Assembly: GCF_900476395.1 (NCBI RefSeq)
Contig: NZ_UIHB01000002.1
Span: 589,126-653,125 of the forward strand
DNA: 64,000 nucleotides
Direction of reading: 5' to 3'
Source: Xanthomonas euroxanthea
Lineage (GTDB): Bacteria > Pseudomonadota > Gammaproteobacteria > Xanthomonadales > Xanthomonadaceae
Position 1 is the first letter of the stretch; every line of letters begins with the position of its first letter. Made by a program: the position numbers and the translations under genes. Of the stretch, positions 47,650 to 56,562 are shown piece by piece. Below the pieces are notes generated by a model. It saw only the letters and a program-made list of their open reading frames with translations. It had not been told where the DNA came from and ran no database searches.

Positions 47650-49505
47650 GCACCGCAACCGTCCCCATGCGTCTGGCGTTGGTCGGCAACCCCAACAGTG
47701 GCAAGACCGCCCTGTTCAACCAGCTGACCGGCAGCCGGCAGAAGGTCGCCAATTACACCGGCGTCACCGTCGAACGCAAGGAAGGGCATTTCCGTGCGCC
47801 GTCCGGGCGCGACTTCGCGGTGCTGGATCTGCCGGGCGCCTACAGCCTGCAGCCGGCCAGCCTGGATGAAGCGATCACCCGCGACCTGTGCCGCGGCTTC
47901 TATCCCGGTGAGCCTGCGCCGGACGTGCTGGTGTGCGTGATGGATGCGACCAACCTGCGCCTGCATCTGCGCTTTGCGCTGGAGCTGCGCGAGCTGGGCC
48001 GGCCGATGATCGTGGCGCTGAACATGGTCGACGCCGCGCAGCGGCGCGGCATCGTCATCGACCTGCCGGCGCTGGAACAGGCGCTCGGGGTGCCGGTGGT
48101 GGAAACGGTGGCGGTGCGCCGCGGCGGTGCCAAGGCCCTGGTCGAGCGGCTCGATACGCAGGCGGCCAGCCTGGCCGCGCCGTCGGCCACGCCACCGGCC
48201 GACGGCAACTACCACGCCCAGGTGCGGCAGATCCTGGGTGCGGCAGTGACCATGCCTACGCGCACCTCGCGGGTGGACGATGCGCTGGACCGCTGGCTGC
48301 TGCATCCGGTCTGGGGCCTGGTCACGCTGGCGGTGGTGATGTTCCTGATCTTCCAGGCGGTGTACGCCTGGGCCAACCCAGTGATGGACCTGATCGATGC
48401 CGGCACCGCGATGCTGGGCGAGTGGGTGGGCACCACGCTGCCGGAGGGCCCGCTCAACAGCCTGCTCAAGGACGGCATCATCACCGGTTTGGGCGGGGTG
48501 ATTAAGTTCCTGCCGCAGATCCTGATCCTGTTCGCCTTCATCCTGGCGCTGGAGGAGTCCGGCTACCTGCCGCGCGCGGCCTTCCTGCTCGATCGCATGA
48601 TGTCGGCGGCCGGTTTGTCCGGGCGCTCGTTCATCCCGCTGCTGTCGAGCTTTGCCTGCGCGGTGCCCGGCATCATGTCCACCCGCAGCATCCAGGACCC
48701 GCGCGACCGGCTCGCCACCATCATGGTCGCGCCCTTGATGACGTGTTCGGCGCGGTTGCCGGTGTATGCGCTGCTGATCGGCGCCTTCATTCCGCAAAAA
48801 ACCGTGTGGGGCATCTTCAATCAGCAAGGCCTGATCCTGTTCGCGCTGTATGCCGCGGCCATCGTCAGCGCACTGCTGGTGTCGTGGACGATGAAGAAGT
48901 GGCGCCGCGACAAGAGCGAGCATCCGCTGATGCTGGAGCTGCCGTCCTACCGCCTGCCGCATCTGCCGGACCTGGCGCTGGGGCTGTGGGAGCGTGCGAT
49001 GATCTTCCTCAAGCGCGTCGGTGGCATCATTCTGGCCCTGACCATCCTGCTGTGGTTCCTGCTGTCGTTTCCGGCCGCGCCGGCCGACGCCACCTTGCCG
49101 GCGATCGATTACAGCTTCGCCGGGCGTATCGGCCATGCGATGGCGATCTTCTTCGCACCGCTGGGCTTCAACTGGCAGATCTGCATCGCGCTGATTCCCG
49201 GCCTGGCCGCGCGCGAAGTGGCGGTTGCCTCGCTGGCGACGGTGTACGCGCTGTCGGCTGCCGACGACGATGCCGCCGCGCAGGCCCTGTCGCCGCTGAT
49301 CAGCGATGGCTGGTCGCTGGCCACCGCGCTGTCGCTGCTGGTCTGGTACATCTATGCACCGATGTGCATCTCCACGCTGGCCACGATCAAGCGCGAAACC
49401 AACTCGTGGAAGCAGATGACCATCAGCGCGGTGTACCTGTTCGCGCTGGCCTACCTGGCCTCGCTGGTGACCTACCAGCTGGCCGTGCTGCTGGGAGCCG
49501 GCTGA
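47646..49505 (+). CDS. feoB: Ferrous iron transport protein B
   Basis: A 619-residue inner-membrane iron(II) transporter. The N-terminal GTPase domain has G1 LALVGNPNSGKTALFNQLTG, G3 LDLPG, and G4 ALNMVD. The C-terminal ~400 residues carry the Gate segments, including SFACAVPGIMSTRS with the conserved Cys. Length is shorter than E. coli FeoB (773), typical of Xanthomonas. It is coupled to feoA and followed by a small Cys-rich membrane gene. Confidence 0.96.
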   Translation: MSTATVPMRLALVGNPNSGKTALFNQLTGSRQKVANYTGVTVERKEGHFRAPSGRDFAVLDLPGAYSLQPASLDEAITRDLCRGFYPGEPAPDVLVCVMDATNLRLHLRFALELRELGRPMIVALNMVDAAQRRGIVIDLPALEQALGVPVVETVAVRRGGAKALVERLDTQAASLAAPSATPPADGNYHAQVRQILGAAVTMPTRTSRVDDALDRWLLHPVWGLVTLAVVMFLIFQAVYAWANPVMDLIDAGTAMLGEWVGTTLPEGPLNSLLKDGIITGLGGVIKFLPQILILFAFILALEESGYLPRAAFLLDRMMSAAGLSGRSFIPLLSSFACAVPGIMSTRSIQDPRDRLATIMVAPLMTCSARLPVYALLIGAFIPQKTVWGIFNQQGLILFALYAAAIVSALLVSWTMKKWRRDKSEHPLMLELPSYRLPHLPDLALGLWERAMIFLKRVGGIILALTILLWFLLSFPAAPADATLPAIDYSFAGRIGHAMAIFFAPLGFNWQICIALIPGLAAREVAVASLATVYALSAADDDAAAQALSPLISDGWSLATALSLLVWYIYAPMCISTLATIKRETNSWKQMTISAVYLFALAYLASLVTYQLAVLLGAG

Positions 49506-49506
49506 G

Positions 49507-49761
49507 GTGGATCTGTCGCTCACCTTGCAATACGTGGTCATCGCCCTGGCGGTGTTGCTCAGCCTGTGGGTAGTGATGAAGAAGCAATTTCCCGGCACGC
49601 TGCGGCGCCTGCGTGGCGCAGTGGCGATCGGCCTGTTGCGCGATGGGCGGCCTGCATGGATGCGGGCGCTGGGCCGCCGCGTCGCACCGCCGGCCGCGCA
49701 GAACGCCGCGGCCTGTGGTGGCTGCGACAGCTGCGGGCCGACGCCGCCCCGTCGTCACTGA
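49507..49761 (+). CDS. Small Cys-motif membrane protein of the feo operon (FeoC-like position)
   Basis: An 84-residue protein with one transmembrane helix (residues ~6-24) and a cytoplasmic tail ending in ACGGCDSCGPTPPRRH. The CxxCxxC cluster could bind iron or an Fe-S cluster. It occupies the FeoC position one base after feoB and is likely an operon member. It is not homologous to E. coli FeoC as far as I can tell. Confidence 0.72.
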   Translation: MDLSLTLQYVVIALAVLLSLWVVMKKQFPGTLRRLRGAVAIGLLRDGRPAWMRALGRRVAPPAAQNAAACGGCDSCGPTPPRRH

Positions 49762-49818
49762 CGCACTGCATCCCCTACACTTGCGCGGCCGCAGGACGCG
49801 GTGGTGCAGGGGACGCAG

Positions 49819-50199
49819 ATGCGGTTGTTGGTGTTGTTGGCGACCCTGGCGGCGGTCGCCGGTGTTTACAACTATGGCGGCAATGCGCTGGACGAAGCGC
49901 AGGTGCGCGATTTCTACGCCGCGCACGACAAGGCGATGCGTGGTCAGGACGGCGAAGCGCTGTGTGCGATGACCGCGCCGGCGTTCGAAATGGTGGTGCT
50001 GTACCGCATGGATTCGCATCAGCAGCGGCAGACCACCACACGCGAGCAGTACTGCAAATCCAATGGCGAGTGGGCGCAGGTGCTGCGTCAGATGCGTCAT
50101 GTGGCCAGCCCGGAAGAGGTGATCGACTACAAGCAGTCGATCAGCCTGCCTCATGCCGCAGGTTCGGCAGGCTTCTCGGCCAGATCGCGCTTCTCATAA
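49819..50199 (+). CDS. Hypothetical secreted protein overlapping phoH
   Basis: A 126-residue frame with an N-terminal hydrophobic segment (LLVLLATLAAVAGVYNY) and an NTF2-like feel (VRDFYAAHDKAMRGQDGEAL). The last ~16 residues are read from the reverse strand of phoH, and the two genes overlap by 49 bp tail to tail. The protein may have been truncated and now ends at the first stop met inside phoH. ATG 49819 follows an AGGGGAC site. Confidence 0.55.
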   Translation: MRLLVLLATLAAVAGVYNYGGNALDEAQVRDFYAAHDKAMRGQDGEALCAMTAPAFEMVVLYRMDSHQQRQTTTREQYCKSNGEWAQVLRQMRHVASPEEVIDYKQSISLPHAAGSAGFSARSRFS

Positions 50200-51137
50200 G
50201 CGGTAACGATGCGCTGCACCAGCGGGTGGCGCACCACGTCGCGCGCCTCGAAGAAGGTGAAGCTGGCGCCGTCCACATCGCGCAGCACCTCGATGGCGTC
50301 GCGCAGGCCGGACTTGACGTGCTTGGGCAGGTCGATCTGGGTCAGGTCGCCGGTGACCACCGCGGTGGAGCCGAAGCCCAGGCGGGTCAGGAACATCTTC
50401 ATCTGCTCGATGGTGGTGTTCTGCGCCTCGTCCAGAATCACGTAGGCATCGTTGAGCGTGCGGCCGCGCATATAGGCCAGCGGCGCAATCTCGATGACGT
50501 TCTTTTCCAGCAGCTTGACCACCTTCTCCACGCCCAGCATCTCGTACAGCGCGTCGTACAGCGGGCGCAGGTACGGGTCCACCTTCTGGCTGAGATCGCC
50601 AGGCAGGAAACCCAGCTTCTCGCCGGCTTCCACCGCCGGGCGCACCAGGATCAGGCGCTGTACGCGCGATTCGTTCAAGGCTTCCACTGCGCTGGCCACG
50701 GCCAGGAAGGTCTTGCCGGTACCGGCCGGGCCGATGCCGAAATTGATGTCGTGCGTGGCAATCGCATGCAGGTACTTGGCCTGGTTGGCGCCGCGGCCAC
50801 GCACGGTGCCGCGCTTGACCTTGATCGCCACGTCCTGGGCCACGTAGGAACGATCGACCACGTGCTCGACATTGGCATCGTTCAGGCGCAGGTGGATGGC
50901 GTGGTTGTCGAACGTGGTGGCGGCGGCCTCATCGTACAAGGCCGTCAGCAGCGACTGCGCGGCGGTGATCGCCGGCTCCGGGCCGGTGACGCGGAAGATG
51001 TTGCCGCGGTTGGCGATCTCCACGCCGAGCTTGAGTTCGATCTGGCGCAGGTGCGCGTCGAACGGGCCGGCCAGATTGGCCAGGCGCTCGATGTCGTCGG
51101 GTTCCAGGGTGAAGTCGCGATGTGCAGGTGAGTTCAT
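50151..51137 (-). CDS. phoH: PhoH-family ATPase
   Basis: A 328-residue cytoplasmic P-loop ATPase. The Walker A is NFGIGPAGTGKTFLAVA, the Walker B is AYVILDEAQNTT, and an N-terminal KH-like region spans the first ~100 residues. PhoH-like proteins are linked to RNA metabolism and ribosome maturation with YbeY. ATG 51137 is chosen; the longer frame has no support. In many bacteria ybeY follows phoH and miaB precedes it. Here miaB lies upstream on the same strand, 805 bp away. Confidence 0.93.
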   Translation of the reverse strand: MNSPAHRDFTLEPDDIERLANLAGPFDAHLRQIELKLGVEIANRGNIFRVTGPEPAITAAQSLLTALYDEAAATTFDNHAIHLRLNDANVEHVVDRSYVAQDVAIKVKRGTVRGRGANQAKYLHAIATHDINFGIGPAGTGKTFLAVASAVEALNESRVQRLILVRPAVEAGEKLGFLPGDLSQKVDPYLRPLYDALYEMLGVEKVVKLLEKNVIEIAPLAYMRGRTLNDAYVILDEAQNTTIEQMKMFLTRLGFGSTAVVTGDLTQIDLPKHVKSGLRDAIEVLRDVDGASFTFFEARDVVRHPLVQRIVTAYEKRDLAEKPAEPAA

Positions 51138-51270
51138 GGTCGGATCGGACCGCGCACGCATGCGCTGGTCGGTTGGGCGGCAGACGAGGGTAGCGCGCAG
51201 CGTGTGATCCCACCAACACGCCCGGCCGCTGCAATCACCCGGTCTGGCCGGGACCCGGCGGCGTGCGCGG

Positions 51271-51498
51271 GTTTTCCACAGTCGCTGTGGAGTCACGCAT
51301 CACTAACCTGTGGATAAAAATTGTGGCGCCTACTCGCACAAGGTCTGGCAGGCAGGTGGCGAAAAAATCACCACTGCGATGGCGGTTGTCCACAAGCGGT
51401 GTGGATCGAATTCGGCAAAGCCTGTGGGTAAGTGCTCGCACGCCTTGTGCCGCAAGGCGTTGCAGACGGGTGGTGAAATTTTGATCACTCGGCGTGCG
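51271..51498. repeat. Diverged 114-bp tandem duplication carrying DnaA-box-like 9-mers
   Basis: Segments 51271-51384 and 51385-51498 align without gaps at an offset of 114 bp; by hand count 64 of the first 110 bases match. Within them are TTTTCCACA (51272-51280), TGTGGATAA (51309-51317, perfect DnaA box in reverse), TTGTCCACA (51386-51394) and TGTGGGTAA (51423-51431). The forward and reverse boxes are each 37 bp apart in the two copies. The 805-bp gap between phoH and miaB otherwise shows no recognised gene. Reading frames here have poor composition. Confidence 0.6.
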
Positions 51499-51942
51499 TG
51501 CCGCTTGCCGCTTGCCGCGTGCTGAGGCGAGTCGCTGTCGATGTCGTCGCTGTGCGCGATCAACACATTGCCCGGCCTTTGCGAACGATGCGCGCTGTCG
51601 CTGGCTTGCAGACCGAGCATGGCCCAGTGCTGCGCCACGTCACCGGGCCATTGCCGACGCTCGAGCGCCAGTTGGCGACTCAGCGCGATACGCACGCCGC
51701 TGCGTGCTCGCGAAAGATCGAGGCGCGCGGCGTGACGCGTGTGAGCTCGCTCAAGTGCCGGCGTATTGCACACACGCACGCAGCCACGCAAGGTAAGGAC
51801 CATCGCAGGCAGATGCGGCATCGGGCGGCTGGCGTCAGCACCACGACCGTCGCGACCGACCAGAACGCACTCTGTCATCCATCACGAATCCGCCACCGAG
51901 CGCTAACGGAAGGCGCCAACGCAAGCCGGCGCCTGTGCCGCG

Positions 51943-53397
51943 TCAGCTTGCGCTGTCGTCCACCTGGATAAGGCCACGCAGCGAATTGCTCATCGCCTCG
52001 GTGATCACCACATCGACGAAGTGCCCGATCAGGCGCGGGTTGCCGGGGAAATTCACCGGGCGCATGTTCTCGCTCTTGCCGGTCAATTCGTTCGGATCGC
52101 GCCGCGACGGGCCTTCCACCAGTACCCGTTGCACGCTGCCGACCATGGACTGCGAGATACGCGTGGCGTGCGCATTGATCTGCGCCTGCAGGCGGGCAAG
52201 CCGCGCCTGCTTGACGGCTTCCGGCGTGTCGTCCTGCAGGTCCGATGCCGGCGTGCCGGGACGCCGCGAATACACGAACGAGAAACTCTGGTCGAAGCCC
52301 ACATCCTCGATCAGCTTCATGGTCTTTTCGAAATCCGCTTCGGTCTCGCCGGGAAAGCCGACGATGAAGTCCGAGCTGATCGAAATGTCCGGGCGCACCG
52401 CGCGCAGCTTGCGGATCTTGGACTTGAATTCCAGTGCGGTGTAGCCACGCTTCATCGCCGACAGGATGCGGTCGCTGCCGGCCTGCACCGGCAGGTGCAG
52501 GTAATTGGCCAGCTGCGGCACGTCGCGATAGGCATCCACCAGCGAATCGGAAAATTCCAGCGGATGGGAGGTGGTGAAACGGATACGGCCGATGCCGTCG
52601 ATCTGCGCGATGGTGCGGATCAACAAGCCCAGATCCGCGTACTGCGCCGCATCGCCGGCATCGGCGCCGTACGCGCCGCGATACGCGTTGACGTTCTGGC
52701 CGAGCAGGTTGATCTCGCGCACGCCCTGCGCAGCCAGTTGCGCCACCTCCACCAGCACGTCCTCGAACGGCCGGCTGACTTCCTCGCCGCGGGTGTAGGG
52801 CACCACGCAGAACGAGCAGTACTTGGAGCAGCCTTCCATGATCGACACGAATGCCGACGGGCCATCGGCACGCGGCTCGGGCAGGCGATCGAACTTCTCG
52901 ATTTCCGGAAAGCTGATGTCCACCTGCGACTTGCCCGATTCGCGCCGCGCGCGGATCAGCTCCGGCAGGCGATGCAGGGTCTGCGGGCCGAACACCAGAT
53001 CCACGTAGGGCGCGCGCTTGACGATGGCCTCGCCTTCCTGCGACGCCACGCAGCCGCCCACCCCGATGATCACCGGCTTGCCGCCGGCCTTCAGTGCCTT
53101 CCAGCGGCCGAGCTGGCTGAACACCTTTTCCTGCGCCTTCTCGCGGATGGAGCAGGTGTTGACCAGCACCACGTCGGCGTCTTCGGGGTTGTCGGTCAGC
53201 TCCAGGCCCTCGGAGGCGGCGAGCACGTCGGCCATCTTGGCCGAGTCGTACTCGTTCATCTGGCACCCGTGGGTCTTGATGTAGAGCTTGCCGCGCACCA
53301 CGGCAGGCGCCGACGGGCGGGCTACCGGCAGCGGCAACAGGGCAGGTGCGTCCACGGCGGTGGCCGCGGACAGGTCGGAAACGGATGTCCCGGGCAT
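51943..53397 (-). CDS. miaB: tRNA-2-methylthio-N6-dimethylallyladenosine synthase MiaB
   Basis: A 484-residue radical-SAM methylthiotransferase that modifies A37 of tRNAs. The N-terminal UPF0004 domain has [28 protein letters not shown] and [12 protein letters not shown] (three cluster Cys). The radical-SAM core has [18 protein letters not shown] (CxxxCxxC), and the C-terminus carries a TRAM domain. The N-terminal ~35 residues are an Ala/Pro-rich extension. Upstream of phoH on the same strand. Confidence 0.96.
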   Translation of the reverse strand: MPGTSVSDLSAATAVDAPALLPLPVARPSAPAVVRGKLYIKTHGCQMNEYDSAKMADVLAASEGLELTDNPEDADVVLVNTCSIREKAQEKVFSQLGRWKALKAGGKPVIIGVGGCVASQEGEAIVKRAPYVDLVFGPQTLHRLPELIRARRESGKSQVDISFPEIEKFDRLPEPRADGPSAFVSIMEGCSKYCSFCVVPYTRGEEVSRPFEDVLVEVAQLAAQGVREINLLGQNVNAYRGAYGADAGDAAQYADLGLLIRTIAQIDGIGRIRFTTSHPLEFSDSLVDAYRDVPQLANYLHLPVQAGSDRILSAMKRGYTALEFKSKIRKLRAVRPDISISSDFIVGFPGETEADFEKTMKLIEDVGFDQSFSFVYSRRPGTPASDLQDDTPEAVKQARLARLQAQINAHATRISQSMVGSVQRVLVEGPSRRDPNELTGKSENMRPVNFPGNPRLIGHFVDVVITEAMSNSLRGLIQVDDSAS

Positions 53398-53466
53398 GGC
53401 GCTTATTCCAGGCGGGTAGAAGATAGCCGCACAGTTTACCCGCTTGCGCCGGGCCCGTCCGCCTGG

Positions 53467-54081
53467 TCAGGCCTTGGCGTTGGTCGCCTCGGCACGTGCA
53501 AACGCCGGCCGGTCGGCCATGCGGGCGATGTAGGCGCGGGTGCTGGCAGGCGGATCGATCAGGCCGAAATCGAGCATCCAGCCCAGCGCGCCGCCCCACA
53601 GCACATCGGCCGCGCTGCAGCGTTCGCCCAACAGATAGTCGCCCTTGGCCAGCTGCGCATCGATCACCTGCAGCACCGTGTCGCAGTCGGCGTAGGGCGA
53701 GATCGCGCGCGGCGGCGCGTCGCGCTTCAGCGCGCGGTCGATGATCGCCGGCTCGAACGCCGAGCCGTAGAAGGCCAGCCAGCGCAGGTAGGCGCCGCGA
53801 TCGGCGTCGCCCGGGGCCGGCGACAGGCCGGCTTCCGGATACAGCTCGGCCAGGTACTGGTAGATCGCACCCTGTTCGGTGACCACGCTGTCGCCGTGCC
53901 GGATCGCCGGAATCTTGCCCATCGGGTTGATCGCCAGGTATTGGCTCGTCAGTTGCTCGCCTTTTTCCAGATTGACGATCTGCAGGTCGTAACTGGCGCC
54001 GAGCTCTTCCAGCAGCACCAGCACGCCGCGCGAGCGCGAGCGGGGATTGTGGAACAGGGTGATGTGGCGCTGGTCGGACAT
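53467..54081 (-). CDS. Glutathione S-transferase family protein
   Basis: A 204-residue GST. The N-terminal thioredoxin-like domain has ITLFHNPRSRSRGVLVLLEE and the glutathione-binding NPMGKIPAIRHGDSVVTEQG; the C-terminal helical domain has DYLLGERCSAADVLWGGALG. Substrate unknown; detoxification or stress is likely. ATG 54081 is chosen, as the upstream extension crosses the divergent promoter. It is divergent from a WYL-domain regulator with a perfect palindrome between them. Confidence 0.88.
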   Translation of the reverse strand: MSDQRHITLFHNPRSRSRGVLVLLEELGASYDLQIVNLEKGEQLTSQYLAINPMGKIPAIRHGDSVVTEQGAIYQYLAELYPEAGLSPAPGDADRGAYLRWLAFYGSAFEPAIIDRALKRDAPPRAISPYADCDTVLQVIDAQLAKGDYLLGERCSAADVLWGGALGWMLDFGLIDPPASTRAYIARMADRPAFARAEATNAKA

Positions 54082-54143
54082 TGCAGGTTCCTTGGTGGAG
54101 GCGGCAGGCATGGGCCGCGGTGCCAGCGCCATCCTACGCAGCC

Positions 54144-54168
54144 ATTGCGGACAGTTCCTGTCCGCAAT
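54144..54168. promoter_or_regulatory. Perfect palindrome in the GST/WYL divergent promoter
   Basis: ATTGCGGACAG (54144-54154) and CTGTCCGCAAT (54158-54168) form an 11-bp inverted repeat with a TTC centre. It sits 11 bp before the regulator start and 62 bp before the GST start, so it could control both. A MerR/LysR-like spacing is excluded; size fits a dimeric HTH regulator such as the neighbouring WYL protein. Confidence 0.7.
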
Positions 54169-54179
54169 ACGGTAGCGCG

Positions 54180-55148
54180 ATGGCTTCGACCGCTGCCCGC
54201 TTGTTGCGTCTGCTCGCCCTGCTGCAAGGCGGCCGGACCTGGTCCGGTGCGGCGCTGGCCGAGCGCCTGGAACTGCATCCGCGCAGCGTGCGGCGCGCGG
54301 TCGAGCGCTTGCGCGAGCTGGGCTACCCGGTGCAGGCCGCGCCCGGGGCCGGAGGCGGTTATCAGCTGGGGCGGGGCGCTGCGGCCCTGCCGCTGTTGTT
54401 TGAAGAGGACGAAGCGCTGACCGTGGCGATCGCCTTGCGCGCAGCGGCTCCGGTGATGCGCGGCATGGATGCGGCGGCGACGCGGGTGTTGCGCAAGCTC
54501 GATCCGTTGTTGCCGCGGCGCAGCGGCCAGCGTGCCAGTGGTGCGCATGCGGCCACGGCCAGTCTGCCGATCACCGAGGACGCCGCTGCCTTGGTGGATG
54601 CGGCACTGCTGGCGCAACTGGCCAGCGCCTGCCGCGACCGGGCCACGCTGCGGCTGGACTATCGCCGGCATTCCGGCGCGCCGATCACGCGCTGCGTGGA
54701 GCCGGCCTTGCTGGTGAACTACGGGCGGCGCTGGTACCTGCTGGCCTGGGACTGCAAGCGTCAGGACTGGCGTACCCTGCGGGCCGACCGGATCGACCAG
54801 GCCGGCGCGACCGGCGCCCGGTTCGCCGCGCGCGCGTTGCCGGAGGAGCCGCTGCAACTCCTGCGCAAGGCGATCGGCGAGTCGCCGTTTCCGTGTCGGG
54901 CCCGGGTACGCCTGCATGGCACGCTGGACGCACTTGCCGCGCGCATCCCGCCCTGGCTGGGCGCGCTGGAAGCCGACGGGCCGGCACATTGCTGGCTGGG
55001 CCTGGGCGCACCGAGCATGCCGGCCCTGGCGGCCAACCTGCTGATGCTCGATCTACCCTTCGATGCGATCTCCCCGCAGGCCGTGCATGCACCCCTGACC
55101 CAGACGCTGAACGCGTTGCGGACGCGGCTGGAGCAACTGCCCGGATAA
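54180..55148 (+). CDS. HTH-WYL transcription regulator (YafY/DeoR-type)
   Basis: A 322-residue regulator: N-terminal winged HTH (residues ~1-60, ALAERLELHPRSVRRAVERL) and a WYL domain (~140-230) with the RRWYLLAWDCKRQDWRTLRA core that names the family, followed by a WCX-like C-terminal extension. WYL domains sense ligands or nucleic acids. ATG 54180 is chosen, just after the palindrome at 54144-54168. Transcribed divergently from the GST gene, which is the likeliest target. Confidence 0.9.
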   Translation: MASTAARLLRLLALLQGGRTWSGAALAERLELHPRSVRRAVERLRELGYPVQAAPGAGGGYQLGRGAAALPLLFEEDEALTVAIALRAAAPVMRGMDAAATRVLRKLDPLLPRRSGQRASGAHAATASLPITEDAAALVDAALLAQLASACRDRATLRLDYRRHSGAPITRCVEPALLVNYGRRWYLLAWDCKRQDWRTLRADRIDQAGATGARFAARALPEEPLQLLRKAIGESPFPCRARVRLHGTLDALAARIPPWLGALEADGPAHCWLGLGAPSMPALAANLLMLDLPFDAISPQAVHAPLTQTLNALRTRLEQLPG

Positions 55149-55197
55149 CCGCGGCAGCCACTTGGCAAGCCTGGGCCAAGCTGGGACACTCCGCCGC

Positions 55198-56187
55198 ATG
55201 AAGGGGATGTCAAGAGTGCTGGGGCTGCTAGTTGTCACGTTGTCGGCGGCGCCGGTCAGCGCCGGCACCTTGTACAAGTGCGTCAGCGGCGACGGGATCA
55301 CCAGCTACCTGAGCAAGCGCCAGAGCGGGGCGACCTGCAGCGTCATCAGCAGCTACACCCCGGACCGGTCCGCGCGCCGCGCCGCGCCGTCCACGCTTCG
55401 GCCGACGCCGGGGGTGGCCGCCAGCCCGGCGCGCAGCAGCGCCACGATCGACAGTGGCGCGCCGGCCACGATCATCAGCCAGCCGGCCAGCCAACCGCCT
55501 CCTCGCGCTGCCGAGCTCGCCTCGGCGCTGAGGCCGCGCGCGCAGCCGGTGTCGGAGACGTCGATCGTGCAGCCGCCCGCTGCTGCCGCGGTCAATCCGC
55601 GCCGGGTGGTCAGCGGGCAGGTCTATTCGTACATGAAGGACGGTGTGCGCCATTACACCAGTGCGCGCCCGCGCCAGGTCGCCAGCATCCAGGGCCTGCG
55701 CACCATCCATTACAGCTTCATCGAAACCTGTTACGCCTGCGGGGCCAAGCCGGGCGTCAACTTCGGCGCGATCCGGCTCAATACCAACGCCTACCAGCAG
55801 GAAATCACTGCGGCAGCGCGCGAGTTCGGGGTCGAAGAGGCGATCGTGCGCGCGATCATCCATGCCGAGTCCGCCTACAACCCGCTGGCACTGAGTCGTG
55901 CCGGCGCGCAGGGGCTGATGCAGTTGATGCCCGGGACCGCACGCCGCTTCGGGGTCAGCGATGCCTATGATGCAACGCAAAATATTCGCGGTGGCGTGCA
56001 ATATCTTTCGTGGTTGCTGAAGCGCTTCAACGGCGATCTCACGCTGGCTGCTGCCGGCTACAACGCGGGCGAGGGCGCGGTGGATCGCTACGGTGGCGTG
56101 CCGCCTTACAGCGAGACCCAGCGCTACGTGCAACGCGTCGGCCTGCTGGCCGGACGCTATCGTGGGCAGGCCACGGCAGCCAACTGA
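55198..56187 (+). CDS. Lytic transglycosylase (SLT domain) with DUF4124-like N-terminus
   Basis: About 330 residues: signal peptide (VLGLLVVTLSAAPVSAG), an N-terminal DUF4124-like segment (LYKCVSGDGITSYLSKRQSG), a low-complexity Ala/Pro/Ser linker, and a C-terminal SLT domain with catalytic Glu in IHAESAYNPLALSRAGAQGL and the LMQLMPGTARRFGV and AAAGYNAGEGAVDRYGGVPP motifs. It cleaves peptidoglycan glycan strands in the periplasm. Starts at 55198 or 55207 both precede the signal peptide. It lies 375 bp upstream of petA. Confidence 0.88.
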   Translation: MKGMSRVLGLLVVTLSAAPVSAGTLYKCVSGDGITSYLSKRQSGATCSVISSYTPDRSARRAAPSTLRPTPGVAASPARSSATIDSGAPATIISQPASQPPPRAAELASALRPRAQPVSETSIVQPPAAAAVNPRRVVSGQVYSYMKDGVRHYTSARPRQVASIQGLRTIHYSFIETCYACGAKPGVNFGAIRLNTNAYQQEITAAAREFGVEEAIVRAIIHAESAYNPLALSRAGAQGLMQLMPGTARRFGVSDAYDATQNIRGGVQYLSWLLKRFNGDLTLAAAGYNAGEGAVDRYGGVPPYSETQRYVQRVGLLAGRYRGQATAAN

Positions 56188-56455
56188 GCTGCGCGCCTTC
56201 GCGTGCATGTGCTGCGCGCTGCAGCCTGCCTTGACCACAACCAGTCGGGACGGATGTCGGGCGGCCACCACGTCGCGCAGGCAGCCTTCGCGGCTGCGCG
56301 CTGCCGCAGCCCACGCGCAGCAGGTCTTCGCCGGGCAGGGTCGATGCCAGCACTGCGTCACAGCTGTCGGTCCTGTGCCAGGCTGGCACGTGATGCAATC
56401 GGCGCGCGCCTGCATCCGGTGTTTGCACTGCGCCGGTCCGACTGCGTACATTGCG

Positions 56456-56485
56456 TTGTCTGTGTATTAAGCGTTCCGCTACACT
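56456..56485 (+). promoter_or_regulatory. Candidate petABC promoter
   Basis: TTGTCT (56456-56461) and TACACT (56480-56485) are 18 bp apart, about 78 bp before the petA start. It is the only sigma-70-like pair I recognise in the 375-bp gap 56188-56562; the rest of that gap looks noncoding. Confidence 0.4.
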
Positions 56486-56562
56486 GCGGTCGATTCATCG
56501 CGGCTGGACCCCCCGCCAGCCGTTGGCAGCCTCACGCTACCTAATCAAGATCGGAGAGCCGG

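Noticed and set aside
47577..49598. 673-residue minus-strand frame opposite feoB
   Set aside because: Antisense shadow of feoA/feoB with composition rich in Arg, Gln and His; feoB motifs lie on the other strand.
51271..51498. Chromosomal origin of replication
   Set aside because: DnaA-box-like 9-mers occur, but there is no nearby dnaA, dnaN or gyrB, and no long AT-rich unwinding element; a titration site or RNA fits better.
51330..51878. 182-residue minus-strand frame between phoH and miaB
   Set aside because: No domain, poor codon bias, and it is read straight through the DnaA-box-like duplication.
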